Source: Candidatus Abyssobacteria bacterium SURF_5 (GTDB lineage: Bacteria; Abyssobacteria; SURF-5). From it: a stretch of DNA of 64,000 nt. The notes beneath the pieces were generated by a model that was not told the origin of the DNA, did not search any database, and worked only from the letters and a program-made list of their open reading frames with translations. Below are positions 44,615 through 53,900 of the stretch, piece after piece. Location of the stretch: the NCBI GenBank assembly GCA_003598085.1, contig QZKU01000145.1, forward strand, positions 12,610-76,609. The letters run 5' to 3'. A program made the translations under genes and the position numbers. Positions within the stretch are counted from its first letter, which is position 1; each line of letters begins with the position of its first letter.

Positions 44615-45172
44615 GTGACGCAACCTTCGGAAAAAACCGTTCTCGTGGTTGATGATGAAAAAAACGTGAGGCTCTTTCTGAAGACCGTTCTCGAGAAGGC
44701 CGGTTTCAGAGTCGAGACCGCCGCCGACGGTCTCGAGGCGCTGGAAAAGGTGAAGGCGAATCCTCCGGATGTGATTTCGCTTGACCTCGTGATGCCAAAG
44801 AAATCGGGAGCCACATTTCTGCTCGAAATCCGCAAAGACAAGGAACTGCAGAACATCCCGGTAGTCTTGGTCACCGCCCACGCAAAGGATGCCTTAGGCA
44901 AGGAAGATTTTGATACGATCATGTCCGGCGAAACGATCCGAAGCCCGGAGTCGTACCTGACAAAACCGGTCAAGGCCGAAACCTATCTCAACAGCATAAA
45001 GCGCGCGCTCGACACCAAACACATCAAGACGCTGGTGACCGCCGGAGTCACCGGGTCAACATCAAAGAATATCAAAGATGAAATCAAAGAACTGCTCGAT
45101 GAAGCGGATCCGGCCAAACTGCAAGAGGCGCTTCGCATCCTGAAGGAAAGAAAACAAGGCGAAGAAAAGTAA
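44615..45172 (+). CDS. Response regulator of the Hdr locus
   Basis: About 185 residues. The receiver domain has VVDDEKN, acceptor Asp in VISLDLVMPKKSG, VLVTAHAK and YLTKPVKAE. A roughly 15-residue insertion lies between the fourth strand and the fifth (DALGKEDFDTIMSG). A C-terminal helical tail of about 50 residues carries no DNA-binding domain. It is the likely partner of the preceding kinase. GTG 44615 is eight bases from AGGAGG. ATG 44609 is only two bases away and less favourable. Confidence 0.83.
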   Translation: MTQPSEKTVLVVDDEKNVRLFLKTVLEKAGFRVETAADGLEALEKVKANPPDVISLDLVMPKKSGATFLLEIRKDKELQNIPVVLVTAHAKDALGKEDFDTIMSGETIRSPESYLTKPVKAETYLNSIKRALDTKHIKTLVTAGVTGSTSKNIKDEIKELLDEADPAKLQEALRILKERKQGEEK

Positions 45173-45254
45173 CGGCTTCCTCATCGCGCCGGCCTCATGT
45201 GCTCCGCCCGGCAAAAGCAACACGACCATCGCTTCCCCCGATTCAGCTAACGCG

Positions 45255-45297
45255 CCCCCCATGGCGCAAGCGCTCGAACCACTCTTAAGATGGGGGC
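45255..45297. other. CCCCCAT/ATGGGGG inverted repeat between convergent genes
   Basis: Arms at 45256-45262 and 45290-45296 are separated by 27 bases, between the receiver gene and the end of the sigma-54 activator. No T-run is present, so it is only a weak terminator candidate. Confidence 0.25.
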
Positions 45298-46664
45298 ATA
45301 CTCTCTGCGGTTTCGCCGTTATTGGCCAGAATGCCGTACTTCGACATTTTCCTCCAGAGCGTAACGCGATGCATGCCGAGCTCGCGGGCTGACCTGCTGC
45401 AGTTGCCTCCGTTCCGAATCAGCGCCTCTCGAATGATTGCTTCTTCTGAACTGTTCCCATTGAACGAGCCATTATGGCCGTTCTCGACGTTTTGCACCGC
45501 CTCCAGTATCCTCTGAGGGAGGTGCTCTGCCTCTATCACATTCCCCTCGCAAATCACAAACGCGTGCTCGATGGCGTTCTCCAGTTCCCGCACGTTTCCC
45601 GGGAAATCGTGCTTTCTCAGAAGATTCAATGCTCCATCGGATACCCGGCGGATGTCCTTCTTGCGCTTCCCCCGAAATTTCCTGATGAAGTGCTCAATGA
45701 GAATCGGCAAATCCTCCAGCCGCTCCCGGAGCGGAGGAACCACGATACTGATGACGTTAATACGATAATACAGATCCTCCCGAAACGCGCCCTGCTCGAC
45801 CATGTGCTTGATATCCTGATTTGTGGACGTGATTATCCGGGCGTCCGCCTGCAGCATGCGCGTCGATCCCAGGGGTTGGTATTCCCCGTTATTCAACACC
45901 CTCAGCAGCTTCACCTGCAGCGAAAGCGGCATATCTCCGATCTCATCCAGAAGCAGCGTGCCGCCTTGAGCCAAATAAAACATTCCCGGCTTGTCCCGCT
46001 TCGCATCGGTGAAAGCTCCCCGCGCATACCCGAACAGCTCCGATTCCAGCAACGTCTCCGGCAGCGCGGCGCAGTTGATGCGGATGTACGCGTTATGTTT
46101 GCGCGGACTCATGTTATGAAGCGCCTGCGCCAACAGCTCCTTCCCCGACCCGCTGGGGCCCTGGATCACCACGTTGCATTCCGACTCGGCAATGTTGGGC
46201 AACAGCTTGAAGATGTGTTGCATCTTCTCATTGCAACTGACGATGTTCTCCAACCCCCGCAGCTTGCTGATCCTGTTCTGCAGGTTCTCGATTTCCGAAA
46301 GATCGCGAAAAAATTCCACCGCGCCGACACAACGATCGGAACCGTCCCGCAACAGCGTCGTGCTGACACTGACCGGAAGCTTGCGACCATCCCGCCTGAT
46401 GATGGTCACGCGTACGTTGCTCGCGGACTTCCCGTTCTCCAGCGTGCTCCGCAACGCGCAGCCTCTCTGACACAGGTCCGTCCTGAATATGTCAAAACAG
46501 TACTTCCCAATGACCTCCTCCCGCGTGAATCCCGATATCCTTTCCGCCGACCGGTTCAGCGATGTGATTCGGCACTCCTTGTCCGTCGTGAATACGCCCT
46601 CATCGATGCTGTCAAAGATAATCTGCGAAATGCCCTTCTGTTCACGGTCTTCTATTGTTGTCAT
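45285..46664 (-). CDS. PAS-AAA+-Fis sigma-54-dependent activator
   Basis: 459 residues. A PAS domain (about 10-125) contains Cys residues in KYCFDIFRTDLCQRGC. The AAA+ domain (about 145-370) has Walker A GPSGSGKE, the sigma-54-contact loop as GAFTDA (not GAFTGA) and Walker B LLLDEIGDM. It is followed by a Fis-type helix-turn-helix (RNGGNCSRSARELGMHRVTLWR). With no receiver domain, it is controlled by its PAS ligand or redox state. It faces the Hdr operon, which has a sigma-54 promoter, and is itself preceded by one, so it likely controls both. Confidence 0.9.
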   Translation of the reverse strand: MTTIEDREQKGISQIIFDSIDEGVFTTDKECRITSLNRSAERISGFTREEVIGKYCFDIFRTDLCQRGCALRSTLENGKSASNVRVTIIRRDGRKLPVSVSTTLLRDGSDRCVGAVEFFRDLSEIENLQNRISKLRGLENIVSCNEKMQHIFKLLPNIAESECNVVIQGPSGSGKELLAQALHNMSPRKHNAYIRINCAALPETLLESELFGYARGAFTDAKRDKPGMFYLAQGGTLLLDEIGDMPLSLQVKLLRVLNNGEYQPLGSTRMLQADARIITSTNQDIKHMVEQGAFREDLYYRINVISIVVPPLRERLEDLPILIEHFIRKFRGKRKKDIRRVSDGALNLLRKHDFPGNVRELENAIEHAFVICEGNVIEAEHLPQRILEAVQNVENGHNGSFNGNSSEEAIIREALIRNGGNCSRSARELGMHRVTLWRKMSKYGILANNGETAESMPPS

Positions 46665-46711
46665 TGCTCCTCACCAAAAATATCTCTCCTTGCCTCTTTC
46701 AGAAAGATAAC

Positions 46712-46727
46712 TGCATCGATCGTGCCA
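46712..46727 (-). promoter_or_regulatory. Sigma-54 promoter of the activator gene
   Basis: On the minus strand it reads TGGCACGATCGATGCA, with GG and GC ten bases apart and an exact TGGCACG -24 element. It lies 48 bases before the activator ATG and fits autoregulation. Confidence 0.75.
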
Positions 46728-46740
46728 TGTTGGACCAACA
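46728..46740. promoter_or_regulatory. TGTTGG-A-CCAACA operator-like palindrome
   Basis: A perfect 6-1-6 inverted repeat directly abutting the -24 box. A protein bound here would overlap RNA polymerase, so it may be a repressor or autoregulation site. Confidence 0.5.
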
Positions 46741-47035
46741 ATGGACAGCCTCCTCTAACTCATTCGTAATCAATACGATACGGATGACAACAGCACAGCT
46801 CAGTAACAAGTCCGCAACCCGCAAATAGTAGAAATGCAATAGTCGGTGTAACACGGCTGTTGCATCCCTGCAGCATTCTGCTCCAGCGGAAGGCATTGCT
46901 TCCCTCCGACCTGCCCGACGGAAACCTTGTTTCGCGGTCGACTTTCAGCGGGAAATCAGAGAGGACGAGAAACGGCAACTGGAGGGTTTGCATCCTGCAG
47001 AAAAGCACGCAACGGCTGAATATTCGACCACCAGC
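46741..47035. other. Intergenic region without recognised genes
   Basis: About 300 bases between the activator's upstream elements and the end of the permease gene. There is a sigma-54-like TAACACG-GCTG-TTGCA near 46856, but it lacks the essential GG. Nothing else is supported. Confidence 0.4.
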
Positions 47036-48361
47036 CTACGCGCCGAGCTTGAGGAGATATCTCAACACGAACAGGAACGCAAAAGTATAGACGAACGCAT
47101 TTACTTCCCTGCCGCGCCCGCTCATCAGCTTCAGCAGGGCATAGGCGATGAAGCCGAAGGCGATTCCGTCGGTAATGCTGAAAGTCAGCGGCATGACGAT
47201 CAGCGTCAGGAACGCGGGCAGCGACTCGGTGTAGTCCTCCCATTTGATCGATCTCACGCTGGTCATCATCATGCTGCCGACGATAATCAGCGGGGGAGCT
47301 ATGACCGGGTAAAGGGGAATGCCTCCATACTCGACCGCGCCTCCAACCATCCGGGTCAGCGGATAAAAGAAAAGGGCGAGCAGGAAGAGGCCCGCCGTCA
47401 CCATGTTGGCCAGCCCGGTGCGCGCCCCCGCCGTGACTCCCGCAGCGCTCTCGATATAGCTGGTGACAGTCGACGTGCCGAGCAGCGTTCCGCTGACCGT
47501 TCCGATTGCGTCCGACAACAGCGCCTGCCCCGCCCGCGGCAGTTTCCCATTGACCAGGAAACCGGCCCGTTCGCTGATACCGATAAGGGTGCCGACCGTG
47601 TCGAACAGATCGAGGAAGAAGAACACGAAAATGATCGCCAGCAGATTCGACAGCCCTTGATCCCTGAATAATCCAAGGATATCCAGCTTCAAAAAGGTCG
47701 GCGCAATCGATGGCGGACGTCCGATGATCCCCTGAAATTCTATCAGGTGAAAAATCCATCCGAGCAGGGTGGTCACGAGGATTCCAATCAGAATGGCGCC
47801 GCGCACACGAAGCGCAAGAAGACCCGAGATAACCAGAATCCCGAACAGCGACAACAGGACTGGCGGGCTATGCAGATCGCCCAGCCCCACCAGTGTCCCT
47901 TCCCGCGCCACGACCAGGCCCGACCACTCCATCCCCACCATCGCGATCAGGAGCCCGATTCCGACAGCTATCGCGCTCTTGAGCGACTGCGGAATCGCCT
48001 CCATGATCCGGACGCGGAACTTGACAGTGGATAAGATGATGAACAACGTGCCCGAAATGCAATTCGCGGCGAGCGCTTGCTGCCAGGTGTAACCCATGAA
48101 TTGGCATACGGTGAAGACAAAGAAGAAGTTGTGACCCATTGCCGGCGCGAGCGCGACGGGATAGCCGGCCAGCACCCCCATCAGAAAGGTGGCCAATGCG
48201 CTCGAGAGACAGGTCGCGGCGAGGACGGCTCCGTGGTCCATCCCGCAGATGCTCAGCACCGTCGGTTGAACGAACACGATATAGGACATCGTCATGAAGG
48301 TGGTGGCGCCGCCCACAACTTCCGTCCGAATGTCGGCGCCTCTGAGCTGGAGGTTGAACAT
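47036..48361 (-). CDS. NCS2-family nucleobase permease (AzgA/PbuG-like)
   Basis: 441 residues with about 12-14 hydrophobic segments. The N-terminus EVVGGATTFMTMSYIVFVQP is typical of the AzgA/PbuG branch. It is followed by GMDHGAVLAATCLSSALAT, ALAPAMGHNFFF (family: APGMGLNAYF) and LFDTVGTLIGISERAGF. Members take up adenine, guanine or hypoxanthine by proton symport. The branch is clear, but the substrate is not. It lies 65 bases downstream of coaD on the same strand. I saw no purine-riboswitch motif in that short gap. Confidence 0.85.
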   Translation of the reverse strand: MFNLQLRGADIRTEVVGGATTFMTMSYIVFVQPTVLSICGMDHGAVLAATCLSSALATFLMGVLAGYPVALAPAMGHNFFFVFTVCQFMGYTWQQALAANCISGTLFIILSTVKFRVRIMEAIPQSLKSAIAVGIGLLIAMVGMEWSGLVVAREGTLVGLGDLHSPPVLLSLFGILVISGLLALRVRGAILIGILVTTLLGWIFHLIEFQGIIGRPPSIAPTFLKLDILGLFRDQGLSNLLAIIFVFFFLDLFDTVGTLIGISERAGFLVNGKLPRAGQALLSDAIGTVSGTLLGTSTVTSYIESAAGVTAGARTGLANMVTAGLFLLALFFYPLTRMVGGAVEYGGIPLYPVIAPPLIIVGSMMMTSVRSIKWEDYTESLPAFLTLIVMPLTFSITDGIAFGFIAYALLKLMSGRGREVNAFVYTFAFLFVLRYLLKLGA

Positions 48362-48426
48362 GAGGAGTCTCCTCTGTTCATAAAAGGGAGAGCGTCACAT
48401 CAGCGAGCGTAACGGGCGTTGAGGGT

Positions 48427-48921
48427 TTACTGTTCTCGCTGAACGTAGAATTTCTCTTTCAGCCTGCGCTCGACCACCTCGGGAACGAACGCGCTGATAT
48501 CTCCGCCGAACTCTATCAGTTCTTTCACCAGGCTCGAGCTGATGAACGAATAGTTTTCATGTGTCATCAAGAAAATCGTCTCAAAGTTGTCATTCAATTT
48601 CCGATTCGTCAAGGCCATCTGGAATTCGAATTCAAAATCGGAAAATGCGCGCAGGCCCCGCACGACGCAGCACGCACCACATCTGCGCACGTAATCGACG
48701 AGCAGGCCGTCAAACGAATCGACGCGCACCGTCGGATATTCCATGGTCAACTCGCGGATCATCTTCAGCCTTTCCTGAATCGAGAACAAGCCGGCTTTGC
48801 GAATATTATGGGCAACGGCGACAATAAGTTCGTCGAACAGACCCACGGCGCGCTCGATAAGATCGATATGGCCGTAGGTGATAGGGTCAAAACTGCCAGG
48901 ATAGATAGCCGTTCGCTTCAT
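48427..48921 (-). CDS. coaD: Phosphopantetheine adenylyltransferase
   Basis: 164 residues, the standard CoaD length. It has the nucleotidyltransferase motif YPGSFDPITYGHIDLIERA at the N-terminus, VRGLRAFSDFEFEFQMA (about 90) and the ISSSLVKELIEFGGD motif (about 128). It converts 4'-phosphopantetheine and ATP to dephospho-CoA. It overlaps larC by four bases, so it is translated as part of the larB-larC-coaD run. Confidence 0.95.
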   Translation of the reverse strand: MKRTAIYPGSFDPITYGHIDLIERAVGLFDELIVAVAHNIRKAGLFSIQERLKMIRELTMEYPTVRVDSFDGLLVDYVRRCGACCVVRGLRAFSDFEFEFQMALTNRKLNDNFETIFLMTHENYSFISSSLVKELIEFGGDISAFVPEVVERRLKEKFYVQREQ

Positions 48922-50105
48922 GCCAAATCTCCTAAATCCCTTCTTGCCGCATATTTTGCCGCGTCATAAACCGCCTTCAGAGGTATGTTCCGATTCCGGG
49001 CAAGCGCCTTGCAATCTTCGAATTCCGGCGACACCGAAAGCGTCCGTTCCTGTCCCGTTCCGATCTTCACCCTCACCTTCCCCCATTCGGTCTCCACCTC
49101 GATCACCCGCCGGTGCAGTTTCAGCCGCGCCTCACGATGATAGCGGATGCCGAAGGTTGTGGATTCGGAAAAAATGATCTCGGCCATCGCAGCGGTTCGG
49201 GACGGCTCGCACAATATGGTGAGCAGCGTACCCGGTCGCGTCTTTTTCGACTGCGTCCCGGAAAGATAAACCTCGAGGGCTCCGTTCTCGAACAGCCGCT
49301 CCATGAGGTATTCGAAATTTTCAGGATTCATGTCGTCTATGGTGGTGTTCATGACCACAATGTCATCCGCGGCGTACGCATCCGCCGGCTCGGCAATGAG
49401 AGCGCGCAACAGGTTCGGCCAATCCGGGAAATCATTCTTGCCGGCGCCATAACCCTGTGCGAGCACCGTCTGCGGAGGAATCGGGCCGAAGCCGGACGCC
49501 AGCGATCGCAAAAGGACCGCCCCCGTCGGCGTCGCCAACTCCGCCTGTGGTCCTCTGGAATAGATAGGTATTCCCTCGAGCAGTTTCATTGTCGCCGGAG
49601 CGGGAACCGGCAGAACGCCGTGCCTGCACTCCACGAAACCGCCGCCGACGTTCACCGGCGAGGCCTGTACCTCCTGGATCCCCAATTTGTCCAGGGCAAT
49701 CAGAGTGCCGACCACGTCCACAATAGCGTCTATGGCGCCGACTTCATGAAAATGGATTTTATCCGGAGTAGTGGCATGAAGCGCCGCTTCCGTTTCGGCC
49801 AGGAACGAGAAAATCCGCTTTGCCTTCTCCACAATCGGCTCGGCAAGCGAGCTGCGATCGAGAAGGCTCTGAATCTGGTGGAGTCCGCGCTCGCCCGGCC
49901 GTTCTTCGTCCACGTGAACGAAGAAGTTGGTAGCGCTTAGATGTCGCCGCATCGTCTTCTCGGCATGCAGATGATATCCTTCAAGCGGCACGAGCCGAAG
50001 GCCTTCGCGCAGGGCATCGAGTTCCAGACCGGCATCGATCAACGAGCCGAGAATCATGTCTCCGCTGACGCCGGAAAAACAGTCAAGGTACAGGCAGCGG
50101 CGCAC
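48918..50105 (-). CDS. larC: Nickel-pincer cofactor biosynthesis protein LarC
   Basis: 395 residues. It has the LarC N-terminus LYLDCFSGVSGDMILGSLIDAG, HFHEVGAIDAIVDVVG (about 120), a TPTGAVLLRSL segment (about 192) and the C-terminal part with NTTIDDMNPE and FGIRYHREARLKL. LarC inserts nickel into the pyridinium dithiocarboxylic cofactor used by lactate racemase and other LarA-like enzymes. Start GTG 50105 follows GGAG. In some species LarC is made by programmed frameshift, but here the two parts are in one frame. LarE and LarA are not in the window. Confidence 0.93.
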   Translation of the reverse strand: MRRCLYLDCFSGVSGDMILGSLIDAGLELDALREGLRLVPLEGYHLHAEKTMRRHLSATNFFVHVDEERPGERGLHQIQSLLDRSSLAEPIVEKAKRIFSFLAETEAALHATTPDKIHFHEVGAIDAIVDVVGTLIALDKLGIQEVQASPVNVGGGFVECRHGVLPVPAPATMKLLEGIPIYSRGPQAELATPTGAVLLRSLASGFGPIPPQTVLAQGYGAGKNDFPDWPNLLRALIAEPADAYAADDIVVMNTTIDDMNPENFEYLMERLFENGALEVYLSGTQSKKTRPGTLLTILCEPSRTAAMAEIIFSESTTFGIRYHREARLKLHRRVIEVETEWGKVRVKIGTGQERTLSVSPEFEDCKALARNRNIPLKAVYDAAKYAARRDLGDLA

Positions 50106-50136
50106 GTGTTACATTCTCCGTGAGGTCACACGACCC

Positions 50137-50886
50137 CTATTTTTGCCGGGCGATAAGGCTGGCGAAGTAACCGGCGCCAAACCCGTTGTCGATGTTCACC
50201 ACCGCAACGCCGGGCGAACAGGTATTCAGCATTCCCAGGAGCGCGGCCAGCCCATCAAAACTCGCGCCGTACCCAACGCTCGTGGGAACGGCGACTACAG
50301 GGCATTCTACCAGACCGCCCACCACGCTTGCAAGCGCGCCCTCCATTCCGGCCGCCACCACCAACGCGTCCGCCTTCGCTATCTCTTTCCTGCGGTCGAA
50401 AAGCCGGTGGATGCCGGCCACGCCCACGTCGAAGATGCGCCTGACGCGGCAGCCCATCATCTCAGAGGTCAAGGCAGCCTCCTCGGCGACCGGAATGTCC
50501 GAGGTGCCCGCCGTTATGACCGTGACTGCCCCCTTTTTCCGCTTGATCGGATGCAGAATGATGGTCATCACGCGCGCGTCCTGATGGTAAACCGCCGTGG
50601 GGTGCACCTGGCGGACCGCCTCATAGATTTCGCGCGAAACCCGTGTCGCCAGCACGTTTCCATCGCGTTCGATCATCTTCCCCGTGATCGCCACCACCTG
50701 CTCCTTGGTTTTCCTTTCGCACAAGATGACTTCCGGAAAGCCCCTTCTCAAATGGCGGTGATGGTCGAGCTTGGCGAAACCGAGGTCCTCATACGGGAGC
50801 GACTTCAACGCGGAAACCGCCTCTTCAACGCTCACCTCGCCGCGTGACACTGCGGCAATAAGAGAGCGCAGTTTATCTGGATGCAT
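50137..50886 (-). CDS. larB: Nickel-pincer cofactor biosynthesis protein LarB
   Basis: 249 residues. A variable N-terminal helical part (1-80) is followed by a PurE-like carboxylase domain with TAVYHQDARVMTI, ITAGTSDIPVAEEAALTSE (about 130) and VPTSVGYGASFDGLAALLGMLN (about 200). LarB carboxylates and hydrolyses nicotinic acid adenine dinucleotide in the first step of the cofactor pathway. larC follows after 31 bases, and the giant DnaA-like gene ends 15 bases before it. Confidence 0.93.
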   Translation of the reverse strand: MHPDKLRSLIAAVSRGEVSVEEAVSALKSLPYEDLGFAKLDHHRHLRRGFPEVILCERKTKEQVVAITGKMIERDGNVLATRVSREIYEAVRQVHPTAVYHQDARVMTIILHPIKRKKGAVTVITAGTSDIPVAEEAALTSEMMGCRVRRIFDVGVAGIHRLFDRRKEIAKADALVVAAGMEGALASVVGGLVECPVVAVPTSVGYGASFDGLAALLGMLNTCSPGVAVVNIDNGFGAGYFASLIARQK

Positions 50887-50901
50887 GTATGGCCCTCTCC
50901 G

Positions 50902-53900
50902 TCAGATTTTCTTTTTGCTGGCTCTTTTGACGGCGGCGCCGAAGATCGGCTCCTTTTTGTACTTCTTCGACATACCGATCATCAGCAGGATATCCCGCCC
51001 CAGAACCTCATCTATTATAGCGCGAAGATATCCGAATGTGGAAGAGGGCAGTTTGGTGACGCTGTCGCAGTCGTCGATGAGGATCACATGCGACTTGATC
51101 AGCCGGTTCAGCAGGCCGTTCCAGTCGAACGCCTGCTTTTTCGAGAGAACCGTCACAAGCCGCTCGATCGAGAGGGAGGAAACCGGCCCGGTGAATACGC
51201 CTTGCAGCCGGTGGGCCAACGCATTGAAGAAGTGGTTGCGGCGCTGGCGGTCGTCTTCCATGACCAGCAAAGGAAACTTGTTGCGCCAGCGCTTGTTGGG
51301 GTTCTTGAAAATCTCCTCGAATTCCTCGAACAGCTCTTTCCCCTGGAAATTGGCGCTTGTCAACGCGGTATTCGCCTGCAGGAACTCCTCGAAGAAATCT
51401 TTTTTCACCTCCGGGGCGGCCGGCTCCGGCGAAGGCGCCGTCTCCGCCGCACGCGTCTCAGCTTCCTGTTTTTCCTGCTGTCCGGCGAACGGAATCCGGG
51501 CAACATGAACGAAAGCCTCAATCGCTTCCTTCTGCTCTTCTTGCACTTGAGCATCAACCTCCAGTTTTGCCAACAGTCCAGCCTCAATAAAATGCAGCAT
51601 GCTTTCCTCGATACTCTGCATCTTTATCGGAGGCACTTCCGAAGCAATGACTATCTGGGTCCCGCTCTTCAGCATCGCGGAGAGCAATCCGTATAGAGAT
51701 GCCTGTATCTCCCGGGGAACATCGGAAATCTCGAAATCGTCTAGAATGAGCAGCCGCAGGCTCCTCGGCCATTTCTCCAGATTCTCGCGCTCCCTTTTCA
51801 TGCGCTCGATAAGCGAGCCGAGCGAAATTACCACGGCGCTCAATTTCGGGTTCTGTTTGGTGGCCAGTAATCCGAGCGCGTGCATGATATGCGTCTTTCC
51901 CGCGCCGGACTGCCCGTATATGCAAAGCGGGTTATACAGCGTTCCGGGACTCTTGGCTATTTTCTCCGCCATCGTTATCGTGAAACTGTTCGCCTCGCTG
52001 CCCCTGAATCCCGCAAAATCATGCAACCATTCCACCGGCTCGAACTGCACGTCGCCGGCCGGTTCTTCCGGCTCAGCCTGCGCGTCGCTCGCATCGGCAG
52101 CCGGCTCTTCCGCCGATGCCGGAGGAGGCGAAACGTCGGCCTCCTGCTCCGCCGCCGTCGGGAGTTTGGCGCTGTCAGGCTGAGACGCCTGTTCATGCTC
52201 GAGCGTGGTGAGACGCCCGCGCAGGACATCGTTTTCCTTTCGCTGCCGGAGTAGGAGCTCTTCATACTCCTGCCGCACCTTCGCGAGTTGGGCGTCGGCG
52301 GTTTGAGCATGCTCTTCCAGAGATCTGGCGGCTTCCTTTTGCGCGGCGGACAGGCGCTCTATTTCCTTATCCTTCGAAGCGACTATCTCCCGGGCCGACT
52401 CCCGACCGCGTTGTTCCGCCGCTTGCAGCATATCGTCTTTTTTAGCGGTAATCCGCTCCAGTTCCTGAATGCGGGCAAGAGCGCCTGCATCCTCTTGCTC
52501 GACTTGCGCCCGCAGCTTCGTCAGTTCTTCTTGCAACGCCTTGATCTGATCGTCGCGAGACTTGAGCGCCTGCTCTGTCTTTTTCTTCTCCGACTGCAGC
52601 TTGCTTCCGCTCTTCTCGGCCTTGACCATTTCGGCTCTCAGTTTGTCGTAGTCGACTTGAAGCTCCGAATAATCGTGGCGTACCGCCGCCAGCGCGCGCT
52701 CCTTGGCCGTCAATTCTTTCTCCAGCGCTGAAAAATGGCCCTGCGCCTCCGCCCCTTGAGCGGTGCTTTGCGAAAAACTCTCCCGCAACGCCTCAAGCGC
52801 CTTTTGCGACTCGGCCACGCGCAGGTCTTTCTCCTCGATCAGGGTCGCCAGCCGCGCCGCATCCTGCTCGGCCAGCTCCCGCAGTTCGACCTGTCTTTCC
52901 AGGTCCTGCTGCGCCTCGTTCATCTTCTTCTTTAACTTCTGCACCTGTTCGGATAGCGACTTCATCTCGAGCTCGGCGGCGCTACTTGCGTCGGAATGCG
53001 CCTTCTCGCGCGCGGTCGATTCCAGCCGCTGGCGCTCGAGTCGTTCGGTCAATGCAGCCTTTTCCTGCTCGAATCGCGACAGTAACTCGCCTTCGCGCGC
53101 CTGCGCCTCTCTCAGTTGAACGCGAGCCTCCTGCAGACGCTCTCCGGCCGCCTGGACCGCAGCTTCCGCCTCGTGCGTAACCTCCTCCACCCGTGCGGCA
53201 ACTTCCTGTTCTTTGGCGGCGAGCGAAGCCTTTTCGTTTTCAGCGGCGGCGAGTTCAGCCCGCAGCGCCGCCAGCGCCTCCTCGCTCGATTGTATCCGCC
53301 GCTCATAGTCGCCGAGCCGACTTTCGAATTCCCGAACCTGTTCGTTCCGCTGAGTCAACTGCGTCTCGAGCTCGCTCGCGCGCTCCCTGGCTTCCTGTAT
53401 CTGCTTATCGAACAGATCCCGCGCGGCCGCGGACGAATCTTCCGCCTGCTGCCTCTCTTCCTTTACGGCCGCCAGCTCGTGCGCGAGTTCCGAGACTCGC
53501 CGCTCGAACTCATCGCCGCGCTCGTTTGCCGCCACAATATCTTCGAACGTTTTCTGCAGCTCATCGTTCCGGCGTTTCAGCTCGTCTTTCAGCTTCAGGA
53601 TATGCTCGGCCTCGCCCTTTTCCTTCGCATCCAAAAGCTGATCGCGCTGGCGCACGCGGTCCTCGAGATCAGAAACGTGGGTCTTTAATCGCTTAATGAT
53701 GCCGGCCGATTCCTGAACTTCGCGCTGTGAGGCGGCGATTTTTTCCGCGAGATCCTTCTCATGCAAGGCGAGCTCGTCGCGTTGTCGCTCGAGGCGTTCC
53801 TCCCAACTCTTCTGCGCTTCCTCAAATTGTCTTCCTATTTCCTCCGCGCGCGCTTCGGCCTCTTCCGCTTCCGCTTTTGCCTGGTTCAGAATCTCTTCGT

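Noticed and set aside
46850-46880. Second sigma-54-like site on the plus strand (TAACACG-GCTG-TTGCA)
   Set aside because: The invariant GG of the -24 element is AA, and no plus-strand gene follows.
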